In this document: positions 42,670 to 50,520 of the stretch, in pieces
Numbering within the stretch: the stretch's first letter is position 1
How the letters are laid out: each line of letters begins with the position of its first letter
Source: Bacillota bacterium
GTDB taxonomy: Bacteria; Bacillota; Clostridia; Lachnospirales; Lachnospiraceae
Length of the DNA stretch: 64,000 nucleotides
Reading direction: 5' to 3'
NCBI GenBank assembly: GCA_023409535.1
Contig: JAEYGZ010000013.1
Coordinates: forward strand, 62,001-126,000
The notes under the pieces: model-generated
Databases searched by the model: none
What the model saw: the letters and a program-made list of their open reading frames with translations, nothing else
Told to the model about the DNA's origin: nothing
Program-made: the position numbers and the translations under genes

Positions 42670-44433
42670 ATGGAGAAAGCAAAGCTAAAAAGGCTTATCG
42701 ATATTGCAGCCGGAAGAGTTCCGGCAGATATGGTTATTAAAAACTGCAGGGTGATTGATGTATACAATGCTTCCATCATTGATGGCAATATCGCATTATG
42801 CGAGGACTTGATTGCAGGAATTGGGGAGTATGAAGGAGTTGCGGAAATTGACGCCATGGGCCAATATGCGGCGCCTGGTTTCATTGACAGTCATATTCAT
42901 GTCGAGTCCTCCTACGTCAGCCCGGAGGAACTGGGCAGACTTATTGTTCCCCATGGAACGACTACGATTATCGCCGATGCTCATGAGATTGCCAATGTAT
43001 GCGGAGTCGGGGGTCTGAATTATATGACAGCGGCATCCGGGGGTACAGCACTGGATATCAAATGGATGCTGCCCTCCTGTGTACCCGCCACACCGCTTGA
43101 CCGCTCCGGTGCTGTTATCGACGCGCAGCTGATCGGGAAAATACTGTCATCGGATCAATTTCTTGGACTTGGGGAATTTATGGATTATCAGGGGGTAATC
43201 GGTGCAAATGATGCACTACTTGATAAGTTAATTGCTGCAAAAAAGCAGGGAAAGCTGATTGACGGGCATAGTCCGGGAATTACGGATTATGCTATGAATG
43301 CTTATGCAGCCGCAGGGATCCGTACGGAGCATGAATGCTCCACCGTCAGTGAGATGCTTGACAGGCTGTCCAGGGGGATGTATGTCCTGCTTCGGGAGGG
43401 CTCCGCATGCCATGATCTCAGGACCTTATTGAAAGGGGTTACCCCTCAGAACAGCAGGCACTGTCTTCTGTGTACCGATGACTGCCAGCCAAGAACAATC
43501 ATCAGTCTCGGCCACCTTGACAATCACTTACGAATCTGTGTCGAAGAAGGAATTGATCCGCTGACTGCGATTCAGATGGCAAGCCTGAATGCCGCCGAAT
43601 GCTATGGATTGCGGGACAGAGGGGCCGTTGCGCCGGGATTAAGAGCGGATATTGTTCTTTTTAATAATTTGAAGGATTTTAAGGTGCAAAGGGTCTTAAT
43701 TGAAGGACGGGAGACAGCTTTCAACGGTAATTACAGTCTGCCGGTTACACATTATGATAGCTCACTTACCAAGGGAAGATTTAATGTTAAGGATTTTTCC
43801 GGAGAAAAGCTTCGTTTAATCATCAATTCAAGCAAGGCGCACATCATACGAATTCGGCCGGGCGGTGTAGTTACGAGCAAAGAGACGGCACCGGTGAAAA
43901 GAGATGAATACGGTGAGTTTGTCTATGAACCCGGAAAGGATATCGTGAAGATGGCTGTTGTAGAGCGCCACAGAAATTCCGGTAATGTGGCAGTTGCGCT
44001 GCTTGCGGGATACGGTATCAGCCAGGGAGCAATTGCAATCTCCATCGCACATGATTCCCATAATATCATAGTGGTCGGTGTGAACGAGGAAGATATGACT
44101 TTTGCCGTACAGCAGCTGATACAACAGGGCGGGGGAATCATTCTTGTGAAGGAACGGCAGATCTTAGAAAGCATGCCGATGCCTATCGCCGGTCTTATGA
44201 GTGATCAAACAGGGGAATGGGTAGATAAAAAACTGGCACACATACATGAAATATCACATAACCTGCTGGGAATCAGCAAGGAGGTGGAACCTGTCATGAC
44301 GCTGTGTTTTATGTCCTTATCGGTTATTCCTGAGTTAAAGCTGACAGAGCTGGGGTTATATGATGTAACAGCCTCAAAGCTTATTGCAATCGAGGCAGAT
44401 GCCGGTACGGACGCTGTCTCACCCGGCGGATGA
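42670..44433 (+). CDS. ade: Adenine deaminase
   Basis: A 587-residue amidohydrolase that converts adenine to hypoxanthine and ammonia. Metal-binding motifs are GFIDSHIHVESSYVSPEEL, DAHEIANVCG, GHSPGI and CTDDCQP; the family-specific C-terminal domain (GISQGAIAISIAHDSHNIIV, GLMSDQTGEWV) is complete. Length is normal for bacterial Ade. GGAGG at 42658-42662 selects the ATG at 42670 rather than 42649. It is preceded by the DHFR-like gene; no purine riboswitch is visible in the 69-base gap. Confidence 0.93.
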   Translation: MEKAKLKRLIDIAAGRVPADMVIKNCRVIDVYNASIIDGNIALCEDLIAGIGEYEGVAEIDAMGQYAAPGFIDSHIHVESSYVSPEELGRLIVPHGTTTIIADAHEIANVCGVGGLNYMTAASGGTALDIKWMLPSCVPATPLDRSGAVIDAQLIGKILSSDQFLGLGEFMDYQGVIGANDALLDKLIAAKKQGKLIDGHSPGITDYAMNAYAAAGIRTEHECSTVSEMLDRLSRGMYVLLREGSACHDLRTLLKGVTPQNSRHCLLCTDDCQPRTIISLGHLDNHLRICVEEGIDPLTAIQMASLNAAECYGLRDRGAVAPGLRADIVLFNNLKDFKVQRVLIEGRETAFNGNYSLPVTHYDSSLTKGRFNVKDFSGEKLRLIINSSKAHIIRIRPGGVVTSKETAPVKRDEYGEFVYEPGKDIVKMAVVERHRNSGNVAVALLAGYGISQGAIAISIAHDSHNIIVVGVNEEDMTFAVQQLIQQGGGIILVKERQILESMPMPIAGLMSDQTGEWVDKKLAHIHEISHNLLGISKEVEPVMTLCFMSLSVIPELKLTELGLYDVTASKLIAIEADAGTDAVSPGG

Positions 44434-44487
44434 AGGGCCGGTTGAATCGATAAGCTGAAATTGATTATAAAGGAGGGGTGATCATAG

Positions 44488-45669
44488 ATGCAGTACAGAA
44501 TAGATAATCGAAGCGGTAACAAATTATCGGTCCTGGGGTATGGAGGGATGCGCCTGCCCGGGACCTTAAACAGAATTGATAAGGTGAAATCGGAGGCCTT
44601 GATCGCGAAGGCATATGAAGCCGGTATAAACTACTATGATACGGCTTACATTTATTCCGGAAGTGAGGAAGCACTTGGTGAGATATTTGAGAAGCTGGGG
44701 ATTCGTACCAAGATATATATTGCCACCAAGCTGCCGCATACCTTGTGTCGCAGTAAGGAAGATTTTGATAAATATTTGAAGGAACAGAAGAGGCGGCTTC
44801 GTACGGATTATATTGATTATTACCTGATACATAATATTTCGGATTATGAACAATGGGAGCGTCTGTGTAACTTTGGAATCAAGGACTGGATCGCAGAGAA
44901 AAAGAAAAACGGTGAGATACATCAGATTGGTTTCAGCTTCCATGGCGCACAAAAGGATTTTTTTCGGATGCTGGATGCTTATGATTGGGATTTTGTACAG
45001 ATCCAGTACAATTATATTAATATCAATTATCAGGCAGGTGCTGCCGGACTTCGGCGTGCAGCGCAAATGGGCCTTCCGGTATTCATCATGGAACCGCTCC
45101 TTGGCGGTAAGCTGGTCAACGGATTGCCAAAGAAAGCGGTGAACCTTATGCAGGAAGCGCGGCCAGGCTCTACTCCGGTCAGTTGGGGACTTGGTTGGCT
45201 GTGGAATCAACCGGAGGTGACCGTTGTGCTGTCCGGAATGAGTGAAGCCGCTCAGCTGGAGGAGAATCTGAAACTGGCCGAGGGAGCCGATCCGGATGCA
45301 TTTGGTGAACCGGAGCAGCAGACAATTCAAAAGGTAATTGAACTGTTCAATGAAGGTGATAAAGTGCGCTGCACCGGCTGTAACTACTGCATGCCCTGTC
45401 CGAAGGGGATTAATATACCGGCGAGCTTTGCTGCTTATAATACCAGCTATAATATAGGCTGGGGAACCGGAGTGAAGCATTACATGATTGCCGCCGGTGT
45501 TATGGGAGAACGTCCGCACTTTGCCGGTGATTGCGTTGGCTGCGGAAAATGTGAGAAGCATTGCCCCCAGGGCATTGAGATACGCAGAAAATTGGTTTCG
45601 GTGAAACGACGTTTTGAATTCCCCGGAACCTCAATTGCAGTGAAGGTGCTGAAGAAAATATTACGATAA
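44488..45669 (+). CDS. Aldo/keto reductase with C-terminal ferredoxin-like domain
   Basis: A 393-residue fusion. The first ~280 residues form an aldo/keto reductase barrel: GYGGMRLP, the DTAYIYSGSEEALGE strand with the catalytic Asp and Tyr, ATKLPH (Lys) and DYYLIHNIS (His). The C-terminus has two cysteine motifs, CTGCNYCMPCPKG and CVGCGKCEKHCPQG, for two [4Fe-4S] clusters. Such oxidoreductases are frequent in clostridia and probably use ferredoxin or internal electron transfer. AAAGGAGGGG precedes the ATG at 44488. The substrate is unknown. Confidence 0.9.
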   Translation: MQYRIDNRSGNKLSVLGYGGMRLPGTLNRIDKVKSEALIAKAYEAGINYYDTAYIYSGSEEALGEIFEKLGIRTKIYIATKLPHTLCRSKEDFDKYLKEQKRRLRTDYIDYYLIHNISDYEQWERLCNFGIKDWIAEKKKNGEIHQIGFSFHGAQKDFFRMLDAYDWDFVQIQYNYININYQAGAAGLRRAAQMGLPVFIMEPLLGGKLVNGLPKKAVNLMQEARPGSTPVSWGLGWLWNQPEVTVVLSGMSEAAQLEENLKLAEGADPDAFGEPEQQTIQKVIELFNEGDKVRCTGCNYCMPCPKGINIPASFAAYNTSYNIGWGTGVKHYMIAAGVMGERPHFAGDCVGCGKCEKHCPQGIEIRRKLVSVKRRFEFPGTSIAVKVLKKILR

Positions 45670-45686
45670 GGAGAAAATAAGATACG

Positions 45687-46196
45687 ATGCAAATAACATT
45701 ACGCAGTGAGTTAAAGCCGGGAGATGTGGGGCAGCTAATCTATATGCATGGCTGGATTTATGCAAAGGAATGCGGATATAATTATATGTTTGAAGGTTAT
45801 GTATGTAAAACCTTTTATGATTTCCTTGCAAAGTACAGCCCTGATAAGGATAGGCTTTGGTTTGCGCAGGCAGGCGAAACTATCATAGGAGCCATAGCAA
45901 TTGTCGGACATTCGGCTGCCAGAGCACAGCTGAGATGGTTTATCCTCCATCCCGATTACCGCGGAATAGGTCTTGGCAGTAAGCTTTTGAAGGAGGCTCT
46001 GCAGTATTGCAGGGAAAAGGAATATAAAACAGTATTTCTTGAGACCACACAGGATCAAAAAACAGCGCTTCAGATGTATCAGAAGGTTGGCTTCAGAAAA
46101 GTGGCAGAGCATGAGAACCATATCTGGGGAAAAGATCTGGTGGAGCTGACCTATGAGCTGAATTTAAACAGTAAACAACCACAGGAAGAGAATTAA
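45687..46196 (+). CDS. GNAT family N-acetyltransferase
   Basis: A 169-residue acetyl-CoA-dependent acyltransferase. The acetyl-CoA loop is in FILHPDYRGIGLGSKLLKEAL (shortened core HPDYRGIGLGSKLL), followed by TVFLETTQDQKTALQMYQKVGF. The N-terminal part is similar to acetyltransferases found attached to MarR regulators (GWIYAKECGYNYMFEGYV). The acceptor is unknown. AAGGAGA precedes the ATG, 17 bases after the preceding gene. The 3' end overlaps its own terminator. Confidence 0.88.
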   Translation: MQITLRSELKPGDVGQLIYMHGWIYAKECGYNYMFEGYVCKTFYDFLAKYSPDKDRLWFAQAGETIIGAIAIVGHSAARAQLRWFILHPDYRGIGLGSKLLKEALQYCREKEYKTVFLETTQDQKTALQMYQKVGFRKVAEHENHIWGKDLVELTYELNLNSKQPQEEN

Positions 46197-46212
46197 CCTG
46201 CGGTTGTTTTTG
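46174..46212 (+). terminator. Rho-independent terminator of the GNAT gene
   Basis: AACAACCACAGG (46174-46185) pairs with CCTGCGGTTGTT (46197-46208) with one mismatch, followed by a T-run to 46211. The left arm lies within the last codons of the GNAT gene. Confidence 0.75.
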
Positions 46213-46374
46213 TTAGCCTGCGGCGTAGTTTTCAGCAGCAAAACAAATGCAATAGCGCAAACCGGTCTGCTGCTTTTCAAGCATTTGACGATGGAACTCA
46301 TCAGTTATCAAAATTTTGACTGGGCTGCAAACCGAATAACGAACCGAATTTCTTTCCGGGAAAGGAGACGCTTT

Positions 46375-46776
46375 ATGAGACCGAAAATCAAATTACAAAG
46401 TGTGGTACTGGACTGTAAGGAGCCTGCAAGACTTGCCAGGTTCTATACGGAATTATTGGGTGGGGAGATTACCTATGACATAGAGTTTTTTATATCTGTT
46501 TCGATCCCCGGTGAGCGTATCAGTATATCCTGTCAGTATGACGAGGATTATACCCCGCCGGTATGGCCGGGAGCACAGGGTGATCCATTGAAGATGGAAC
46601 ATCTGGATTTTTCTGTTGAGGATATAGAAGCCTCCGTACAATTCGCGATATCCCTGGGAGCCGCAAAACCATCCATACAATACTGGCAGCCGGATTTGGG
46701 GCCGCAATGGGTCACTCTGCTTGATCCCGCAGGTCACCCTTTCTGTTTGTGTGCCCATGAAGATGAGTTCACTTGA
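46375..46776 (+). CDS. VOC superfamily protein (glyoxalase-like)
   Basis: A 133-residue protein of the vicinal-oxygen-chelate fold: LQSVVLDCKEPARLARFYTE at the start, HLDFSVEDIEASVQ in the middle and WVTLLDPAGHPFCLC at the end. The metal-ligand pattern is partly present (H in HLDF and H in GHPF). It is a paralogue of the protein at 48343, sharing DCK(E/D)P, PPVWP and LDPAGHPFCL. AAGGAG selects the ATG at 46375. The 178 bases before it hold only the previous terminator. Role unknown; such proteins often handle electrophiles or bind antibiotics. Confidence 0.82.
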   Translation: MRPKIKLQSVVLDCKEPARLARFYTELLGGEITYDIEFFISVSIPGERISISCQYDEDYTPPVWPGAQGDPLKMEHLDFSVEDIEASVQFAISLGAAKPSIQYWQPDLGPQWVTLLDPAGHPFCLCAHEDEFT

Positions 46777-46796
46777 ATTTCAGTTGTTTTTTCACC

Positions 46797-47648
46797 TTAG
46801 AAGGTTGTAGTATCCGGATTCTTGGAATAACCGCAGCAGCCTCTCAACTCCGATATCATCTGCATATCATCGGCAGAAAGCTCAAAATCAAAAACCTCGG
46901 CATTTTCTTTAATACGGGTGTCTGTTACAGACTTAGGCAAAGGCAGAAAGCCCATCTGCAGACTCCACCGGATACAGATCTGGGCAACGGACTTTTTGTA
47001 TTTCTGTGCAAGAGCCTGAATATCATCAACAGTAAAGATTTGCCCCGTTCCAAGCGGACTGTAGGCTTCCAGAAGGATGCTGTGAGCTTTACAATAAGAT
47101 ACAACCTCATCCTGTGTATCTCCCGGGCATAGACGGATCTGATTGACCATGGGAGCAACCGAAGCTGTTTTTAATAATTCATCTATATGATGCGGAAGGA
47201 AATTGCTGATACCGATGGAACGAATCCGTCCGGCAGCATAAAGCTCTTCAAAGGCCTTCCAGGTACCTGCATTGCTTTCCTGCCAGTGATCTCTGAATTT
47301 GATGGGGTTGGGCCAGTGGATCAGATATAAATCCAGATAATCCATAGCCAGATTGCTCATGGTCTCTTCAAATGCTTTCAAGGTATTCTTATATCCATGC
47401 TCCGTATTATGCAGCTTACTGGTAACAAATATTTCTTCTCTGGGAATTCCGCTTTCTTTAATCGCAATGCCGACACTTGCTTCGTTGCCGTAGCCTGCGG
47501 CTGTATCAATATGACGATATCCATGCTCCAGGGCGCTCTTTACCGCGGACACTGCGATTTCCCCGTCCGGCGTCTGCCAGGTTCCAAAGCCGATGCAGGG
47601 GATCTGAACTCCGTTAGATAATTGGTAACTGTCAGTTAATGTTTTCAT
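46797..47648 (-). CDS. Aldo/keto reductase (2,5-diketogluconate reductase type)
   Basis: A 283-residue AKR5-type enzyme. Catalytic tetrad residues lie in HIDTAAGYGNE (Asp, Tyr), VTSKLHN (Lys) and LYLIHWPNP (His). The NADPH site is in LPKSVTDTRIKENAEVF. These enzymes reduce methylglyoxal, other aldehydes and ketoacids. GGAGGAATTC before the ATG at 47648-47646 decides the start. The promoter is the MerR type with a 19-base spacer, and a MerR gene is divergent, so expression is probably induced by electrophilic aldehydes (inference from AdhR-like systems). Confidence 0.92.
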   Translation of the reverse strand: MKTLTDSYQLSNGVQIPCIGFGTWQTPDGEIAVSAVKSALEHGYRHIDTAAGYGNEASVGIAIKESGIPREEIFVTSKLHNTEHGYKNTLKAFEETMSNLAMDYLDLYLIHWPNPIKFRDHWQESNAGTWKAFEELYAAGRIRSIGISNFLPHHIDELLKTASVAPMVNQIRLCPGDTQDEVVSYCKAHSILLEAYSPLGTGQIFTVDDIQALAQKYKKSVAQICIRWSLQMGFLPLPKSVTDTRIKENAEVFDFELSADDMQMISELRGCCGYSKNPDTTTF

Positions 47649-47707
47649 ATGAATTCCTCCTTGTAAATTATAGCTTGATGATAATATCATTCTGTTGTAC
47701 AATTCTG

Positions 47708-47738
47708 ATTGTAAACCTTAACGTTAACTTTAAGTCAA
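47708..47738 (-). promoter_or_regulatory. MerR-controlled promoter of the aldo/keto reductase
   Basis: On the minus strand TTGACT (47738-47733) and TACAAT (47713-47708) are 19 bases apart, the overlong gap that MerR activators correct by twisting DNA. The gap holds CTTAACGTTAACTTTAAG (read on + at 47717-47734), a near-perfect dyad (16 of 18 positions). It closely matches sites of AdhR-type MerR regulators as remembered. Confidence 0.8.
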
Positions 47739-47948
47739 TAAAAAATTAACTGGTTACTGTAAAACGTATAGCTAACAGTTAAATGTTAAAGTAAATTCTA
47801 CATTGCAAGACTAAATTCATTTTGAAAGAGTAAAGGCGGTAAAGGCTAAAGTCAGGGTAAAGGCAGCTTATAGAAGATAGTTTGACATGATTTATAAAGA
47901 CATGATTTGGGAAAAAGAAATAAAATATTAGTATGGAGTGAGCTTACG

Positions 47949-48341
47949 ATGGAATATACGATTAAACAGGTATCAGAAAGAACACAACTCAAAGCGCATG
48001 TATTGCGGTATTATGAAAAGGAAGGCCTGCTGCCATATGTGAGCCGGAGTGAGAGCGGAATACGTCATTATTCGGAGGATGACCTGGAATGGCTTAGCTT
48101 GATCTGTTGTCTGAAGAATACGGGAATGTCAATAAAACAAATCAAGGATTTTGTCGAGCTTAGCGTCAGGGGAAGAGAGACATTAAAGCAGCGGTGTGAA
48201 ATGCTTGCCGAGCATAAAAAAGACGTTGAAGCTAAAATTGTGGAAATGCAGAAGCATTTATGCAAGGTCGAGCATAAAATCAAGCATTTTACCGAGCAAT
48301 ATGAAACCTATCTGACAGAGGGCGCAAGGGAGGTAATCTGA
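47949..48341 (+). CDS. MerR family transcriptional regulator
   Basis: A 130-residue regulator. The N-terminal winged helix (YTIKQVSERTQLKAHVLRYY) is followed by EKEGLLPYVSRSESGIRHYS and a C-terminal coiled coil for dimerisation (LAEHKKDVEAKIVEMQKHLC). It likely acts on the dyad at 47717-47734 to control the divergent aldo/keto reductase. The short C-terminus without a large ligand domain suits a sensor of reactive electrophiles; Cys residues at the C-terminal coil and CCLKNTG could react. The ATG at 47949 follows GGAGTGAG. The VOC gene follows by one base. Confidence 0.9.
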   Translation: MEYTIKQVSERTQLKAHVLRYYEKEGLLPYVSRSESGIRHYSEDDLEWLSLICCLKNTGMSIKQIKDFVELSVRGRETLKQRCEMLAEHKKDVEAKIVEMQKHLCKVEHKIKHFTEQYETYLTEGAREVI

Positions 48342-48342
48342 T

Positions 48343-48720
48343 ATGGAGGAAGTTACATTAGGCAGTGTCACAATTGACTGTAAAGACCCCAAAGCATTGT
48401 CTGAATTCTACATTCGTATGCTTCAATGGGAGAAGATCTATGAGGAGGAGGGCTTTGTCAGCATAGGTTCTTCCTCCGGTAGCGTTAAAATCGGTTTTCA
48501 AAGGAATGTCTGGTATGTTCCTCCTGTATGGCCTGAGCATCCGGACACCCAACAACAGCAGGTTCATCTTGACTTTAAGATGCGAAGTAAAGAGCATATG
48601 GAATTAATGGTGAAGTATGCCATTCAATGCGGTGCAACAAAAGCGGCAGAACAATATTCGGATTTGTGGACAGTGATGCTTGATCCTGCCGGACATCCGT
48701 TTTGCCTTGATACCTTATAA
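48343..48720 (+). CDS. VOC superfamily protein (glyoxalase-like)
   Basis: A 125-residue protein: VTIDCKDPKALSEFYIRML, then VPPVWPEHP, VHLDFKM and MLDPAGHPFCLDTL. It is a paralogue of the protein at 46375. It starts one base after the MerR stop, so it is translated with the regulator and probably belongs to the same aldehyde/electrophile response. Metal ligands are uncertain, and activity as a true glyoxalase I is not shown. Confidence 0.82.
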   Translation: MEEVTLGSVTIDCKDPKALSEFYIRMLQWEKIYEEEGFVSIGSSSGSVKIGFQRNVWYVPPVWPEHPDTQQQQVHLDFKMRSKEHMELMVKYAIQCGATKAAEQYSDLWTVMLDPAGHPFCLDTL

Positions 48721-48723
48721 AAT

Positions 48724-48855
48724 ACGATAAGAGAGCTGGAGCATGGCGCCAAAGCGGTTACAGGGGTTGACCTGTCCGAGAATATGCTGGCGGTGGCAAG
48801 GGAGAAGACCGATGATGCTGATCATCTCAGCCAGGAAAAAACAGTATTAGCCTGA
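48724..48855 (+). pseudogene. Fragment of a SAM-dependent methyltransferase
   Basis: An open stretch with no start codon reads RELEHGAKAVTGVDLSENML, then AVAREKTDD, and ends at TGA 48853-48855. GVDLSENML is the strand and loop after motif I of class I methyltransferases. Motif I itself and everything after ~45 residues are missing, so this is a remnant left between the VOC and mpg genes. Confidence 0.7.
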
Positions 48856-48919
48856 TAACAGCCGGTATCGTTATTTACTATGGGCCGCAAAGGCTGAAGC
48901 GAAGAGGAGTTTTATCAAA

Positions 48920-49531
48920 ATGAGCAGATTAGAGAGAGAGTTTTATAACAGGGATTCCTTAATTGTTGCGAAAGAGCTGTTAGGAAAGGTTCTGGTACAC
49001 GAGGTTGACGGACATAAGCTTTCAGCAAAAATTGTGGAAACGGAAGCCTACATGGGATTGGCGGATAAAGCTGCCCATTCCTACGGCGGGAGAAGAACGC
49101 CGAGGGTGGAGGTGATGTATGGAGGTCCGGGATATTCCTATGTCTTTTTCGTCTATGGCATGCATTACTGCTTTAATATTGTTACCAGGGAGGAAGGAAT
49201 TCCTCAGGCTGTCCTGATCAGGGCCGTACAGCCGGCAGAAGGGTTGGAGCCGATCGCCCTGCATAGATTTAAAAAGGCATATAGTGAATTGACAAAGGGT
49301 CAGCTCCTTGGACTAACCAACGGTCCCGGAAAACTATGCAGCGCATTACTGATTGACAGAAGCTTAAACGGAGAAGATCTCTGCGGCAGCAGGCTGTATG
49401 TGGAAGACGGAGAGAAGGAACAATTCAGTATCGTAGCCACCAGCCGGGTTGGGGTTGACTATGCCGAGGAGGCAAAGGATTATCCCTGGAGGTTTTATAT
49501 TGAAGGTAACAAATATGTATCGGTAAAATAG
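48920..49531 (+). CDS. mpg: 3-methyladenine DNA glycosylase (AAG/MPG type)
   Basis: A 203-residue DNA repair enzyme that cuts out alkylated purines. Family motifs: REFYNRDSLIVAKELLGKVL, IVETEAYMGLADKAAHSYGG (catalytic Glu and the intercalating-side Tyr), MYGGPGYSYVFFVYGMHYCF, LTNGPGKLC and the C-terminal SRVGVDYAEEAKDYPWRF. Length is as expected. AAGAGGAG precedes the ATG. A strong terminator follows. Confidence 0.94.
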   Translation: MSRLEREFYNRDSLIVAKELLGKVLVHEVDGHKLSAKIVETEAYMGLADKAAHSYGGRRTPRVEVMYGGPGYSYVFFVYGMHYCFNIVTREEGIPQAVLIRAVQPAEGLEPIALHRFKKAYSELTKGQLLGLTNGPGKLCSALLIDRSLNGEDLCGSRLYVEDGEKEQFSIVATSRVGVDYAEEAKDYPWRFYIEGNKYVSVK

Positions 49532-49534
49532 CTT

Positions 49535-49573
49535 ATCGGGACAAAAAAGTATATTTTTGTCCCGATTTTTTAT
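49535..49573 (+). terminator. Rho-independent terminator after mpg
   Basis: ATCGGGACAAAAA (49535-49547) pairs perfectly with TTTTTGTCCCGAT (49554-49566) around a six-base loop, followed by a T-run to 49571. It isolates mpg from the suf operon. Confidence 0.9.
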
Positions 49574-49663
49574 TGTAGGAGAAAAGTTCCTCGAGCTTGC
49601 CTGTAAAATAAAAGTACGAACTGCAGGATGTTCACATGATATATAAGTAATTTCAATTCATAC

Positions 49664-49692
49664 TTGCAAAGGTCATATCCGAGTAATATAAT
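49664..49692 (+). promoter_or_regulatory. suf operon promoter with conserved spacer
   Basis: TTGCAA (49664-49669) and TATAAT (49687-49692) are 17 bases apart. The spacer core ATATCCGAGTAATATAATAC is nearly the same as in the promoter at 41912. ATCCGAGTA resembles half-sites of Rrf2/IscR-type Fe-S regulators as remembered for clostridia. The transcript would begin ~58 bases before sufC. Confidence 0.72.
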
Positions 49693-49756
49693 ACTAATTA
49701 AAATAGTAGGAATTAAATTTGACCGAAAAGGACAAGAAAGGTATGAGGTAATATTA

Positions 49757-50500
49757 ATGTCGGACGAATTGTTAAAAATATGCGGACTCAGAGTCAGCGT
49801 GGATCATAAGGATATTCTGAGCGGACTGGATCTGAGCATCAAAAAGGGCGAGGTGCATGTAATCATGGGACCCAACGGGGCCGGTAAGTCTACCCTGGGC
49901 TATTCGGTCATGGGACATCCGGGCTATATTGTGGAGGATGGCACTATTTTGTTTGAAGGGGAGAATATCACCTATGAGAAGACGGATGTCCGGGCGAAAA
50001 AAGGGATCTTTTTATCCTTCCAGAATCCGGAGGAACTGTCGGGGATAACGCTGGAGAGCTTTATCAGAACCGCGAAGAAATCTGTTGAGGACCAACCTCT
50101 CAGGGTGTTGGCCTTCCGGAAGGAGCTAGGTAAAACCATGGAAGCGCTTGGCATGGATAAAGAATATGCAGACAGATACCTGAATGTGGGTTTCTCCGGA
50201 GGCGAAAAGAAGAAATCGGAGATACTGCAGATGATTATGCTGAACCCAAAGCTTGCCATCCTTGATGAAACAGATTCCGGACTTGATGTGGATGCTGTCA
50301 AAATTGTATCCCAGGGGATCAAGGCTTTTAAAAATACCGGCAATTCTCTTATGATTATTACGCATAGTACAAAGATTCTGGAATACCTGGAGGTGGACTA
50401 TGTTCATATCCTGGTGGACGGAAAGCTCGTCAGGACCGGAGACGCCTCACTGATTGATGAGATAAATCAGAGAGGCTTTAAGGAACTGGCGCTTGCATAA
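49757..50500 (+). CDS. sufC: Fe-S assembly ATPase SufC
   Basis: A 247-residue ABC-type ATPase of the Fe-S cluster assembly complex SufBCD. Walker A is GPNGAGKSTL, the signature is FSGGEKKKSEILQM, and Walker B is LAILDETDSGLDVDA, a sequence typical of SufC. GAGGTAAT before the ATG at 49757 decides the start; longer in-frame extensions run into the promoter. It heads the operon sufC-sufB-sufD-sufS-sufU. Confidence 0.95.
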   Translation: MSDELLKICGLRVSVDHKDILSGLDLSIKKGEVHVIMGPNGAGKSTLGYSVMGHPGYIVEDGTILFEGENITYEKTDVRAKKGIFLSFQNPEELSGITLESFIRTAKKSVEDQPLRVLAFRKELGKTMEALGMDKEYADRYLNVGFSGGEKKKSEILQMIMLNPKLAILDETDSGLDVDAVKIVSQGIKAFKNTGNSLMIITHSTKILEYLEVDYVHILVDGKLVRTGDASLIDEINQRGFKELALA

Positions 50501-50520
50501 GGAAGGAGGCTTGCAGGGAG

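Noticed and set aside
44566..45561. 331-codon open frame on the minus strand
   Set aside because: It is antisense to the ferredoxin-tailed aldo/keto reductase, which has clear catalytic and cluster motifs. The minus frame has no recognisable domain or ribosome binding site.
46204..46374. Upstream extension of the VOC protein
   Set aside because: The added residues overlap the GNAT terminator and do not resemble the family. AAGGAG just before 46375 gives the better start.
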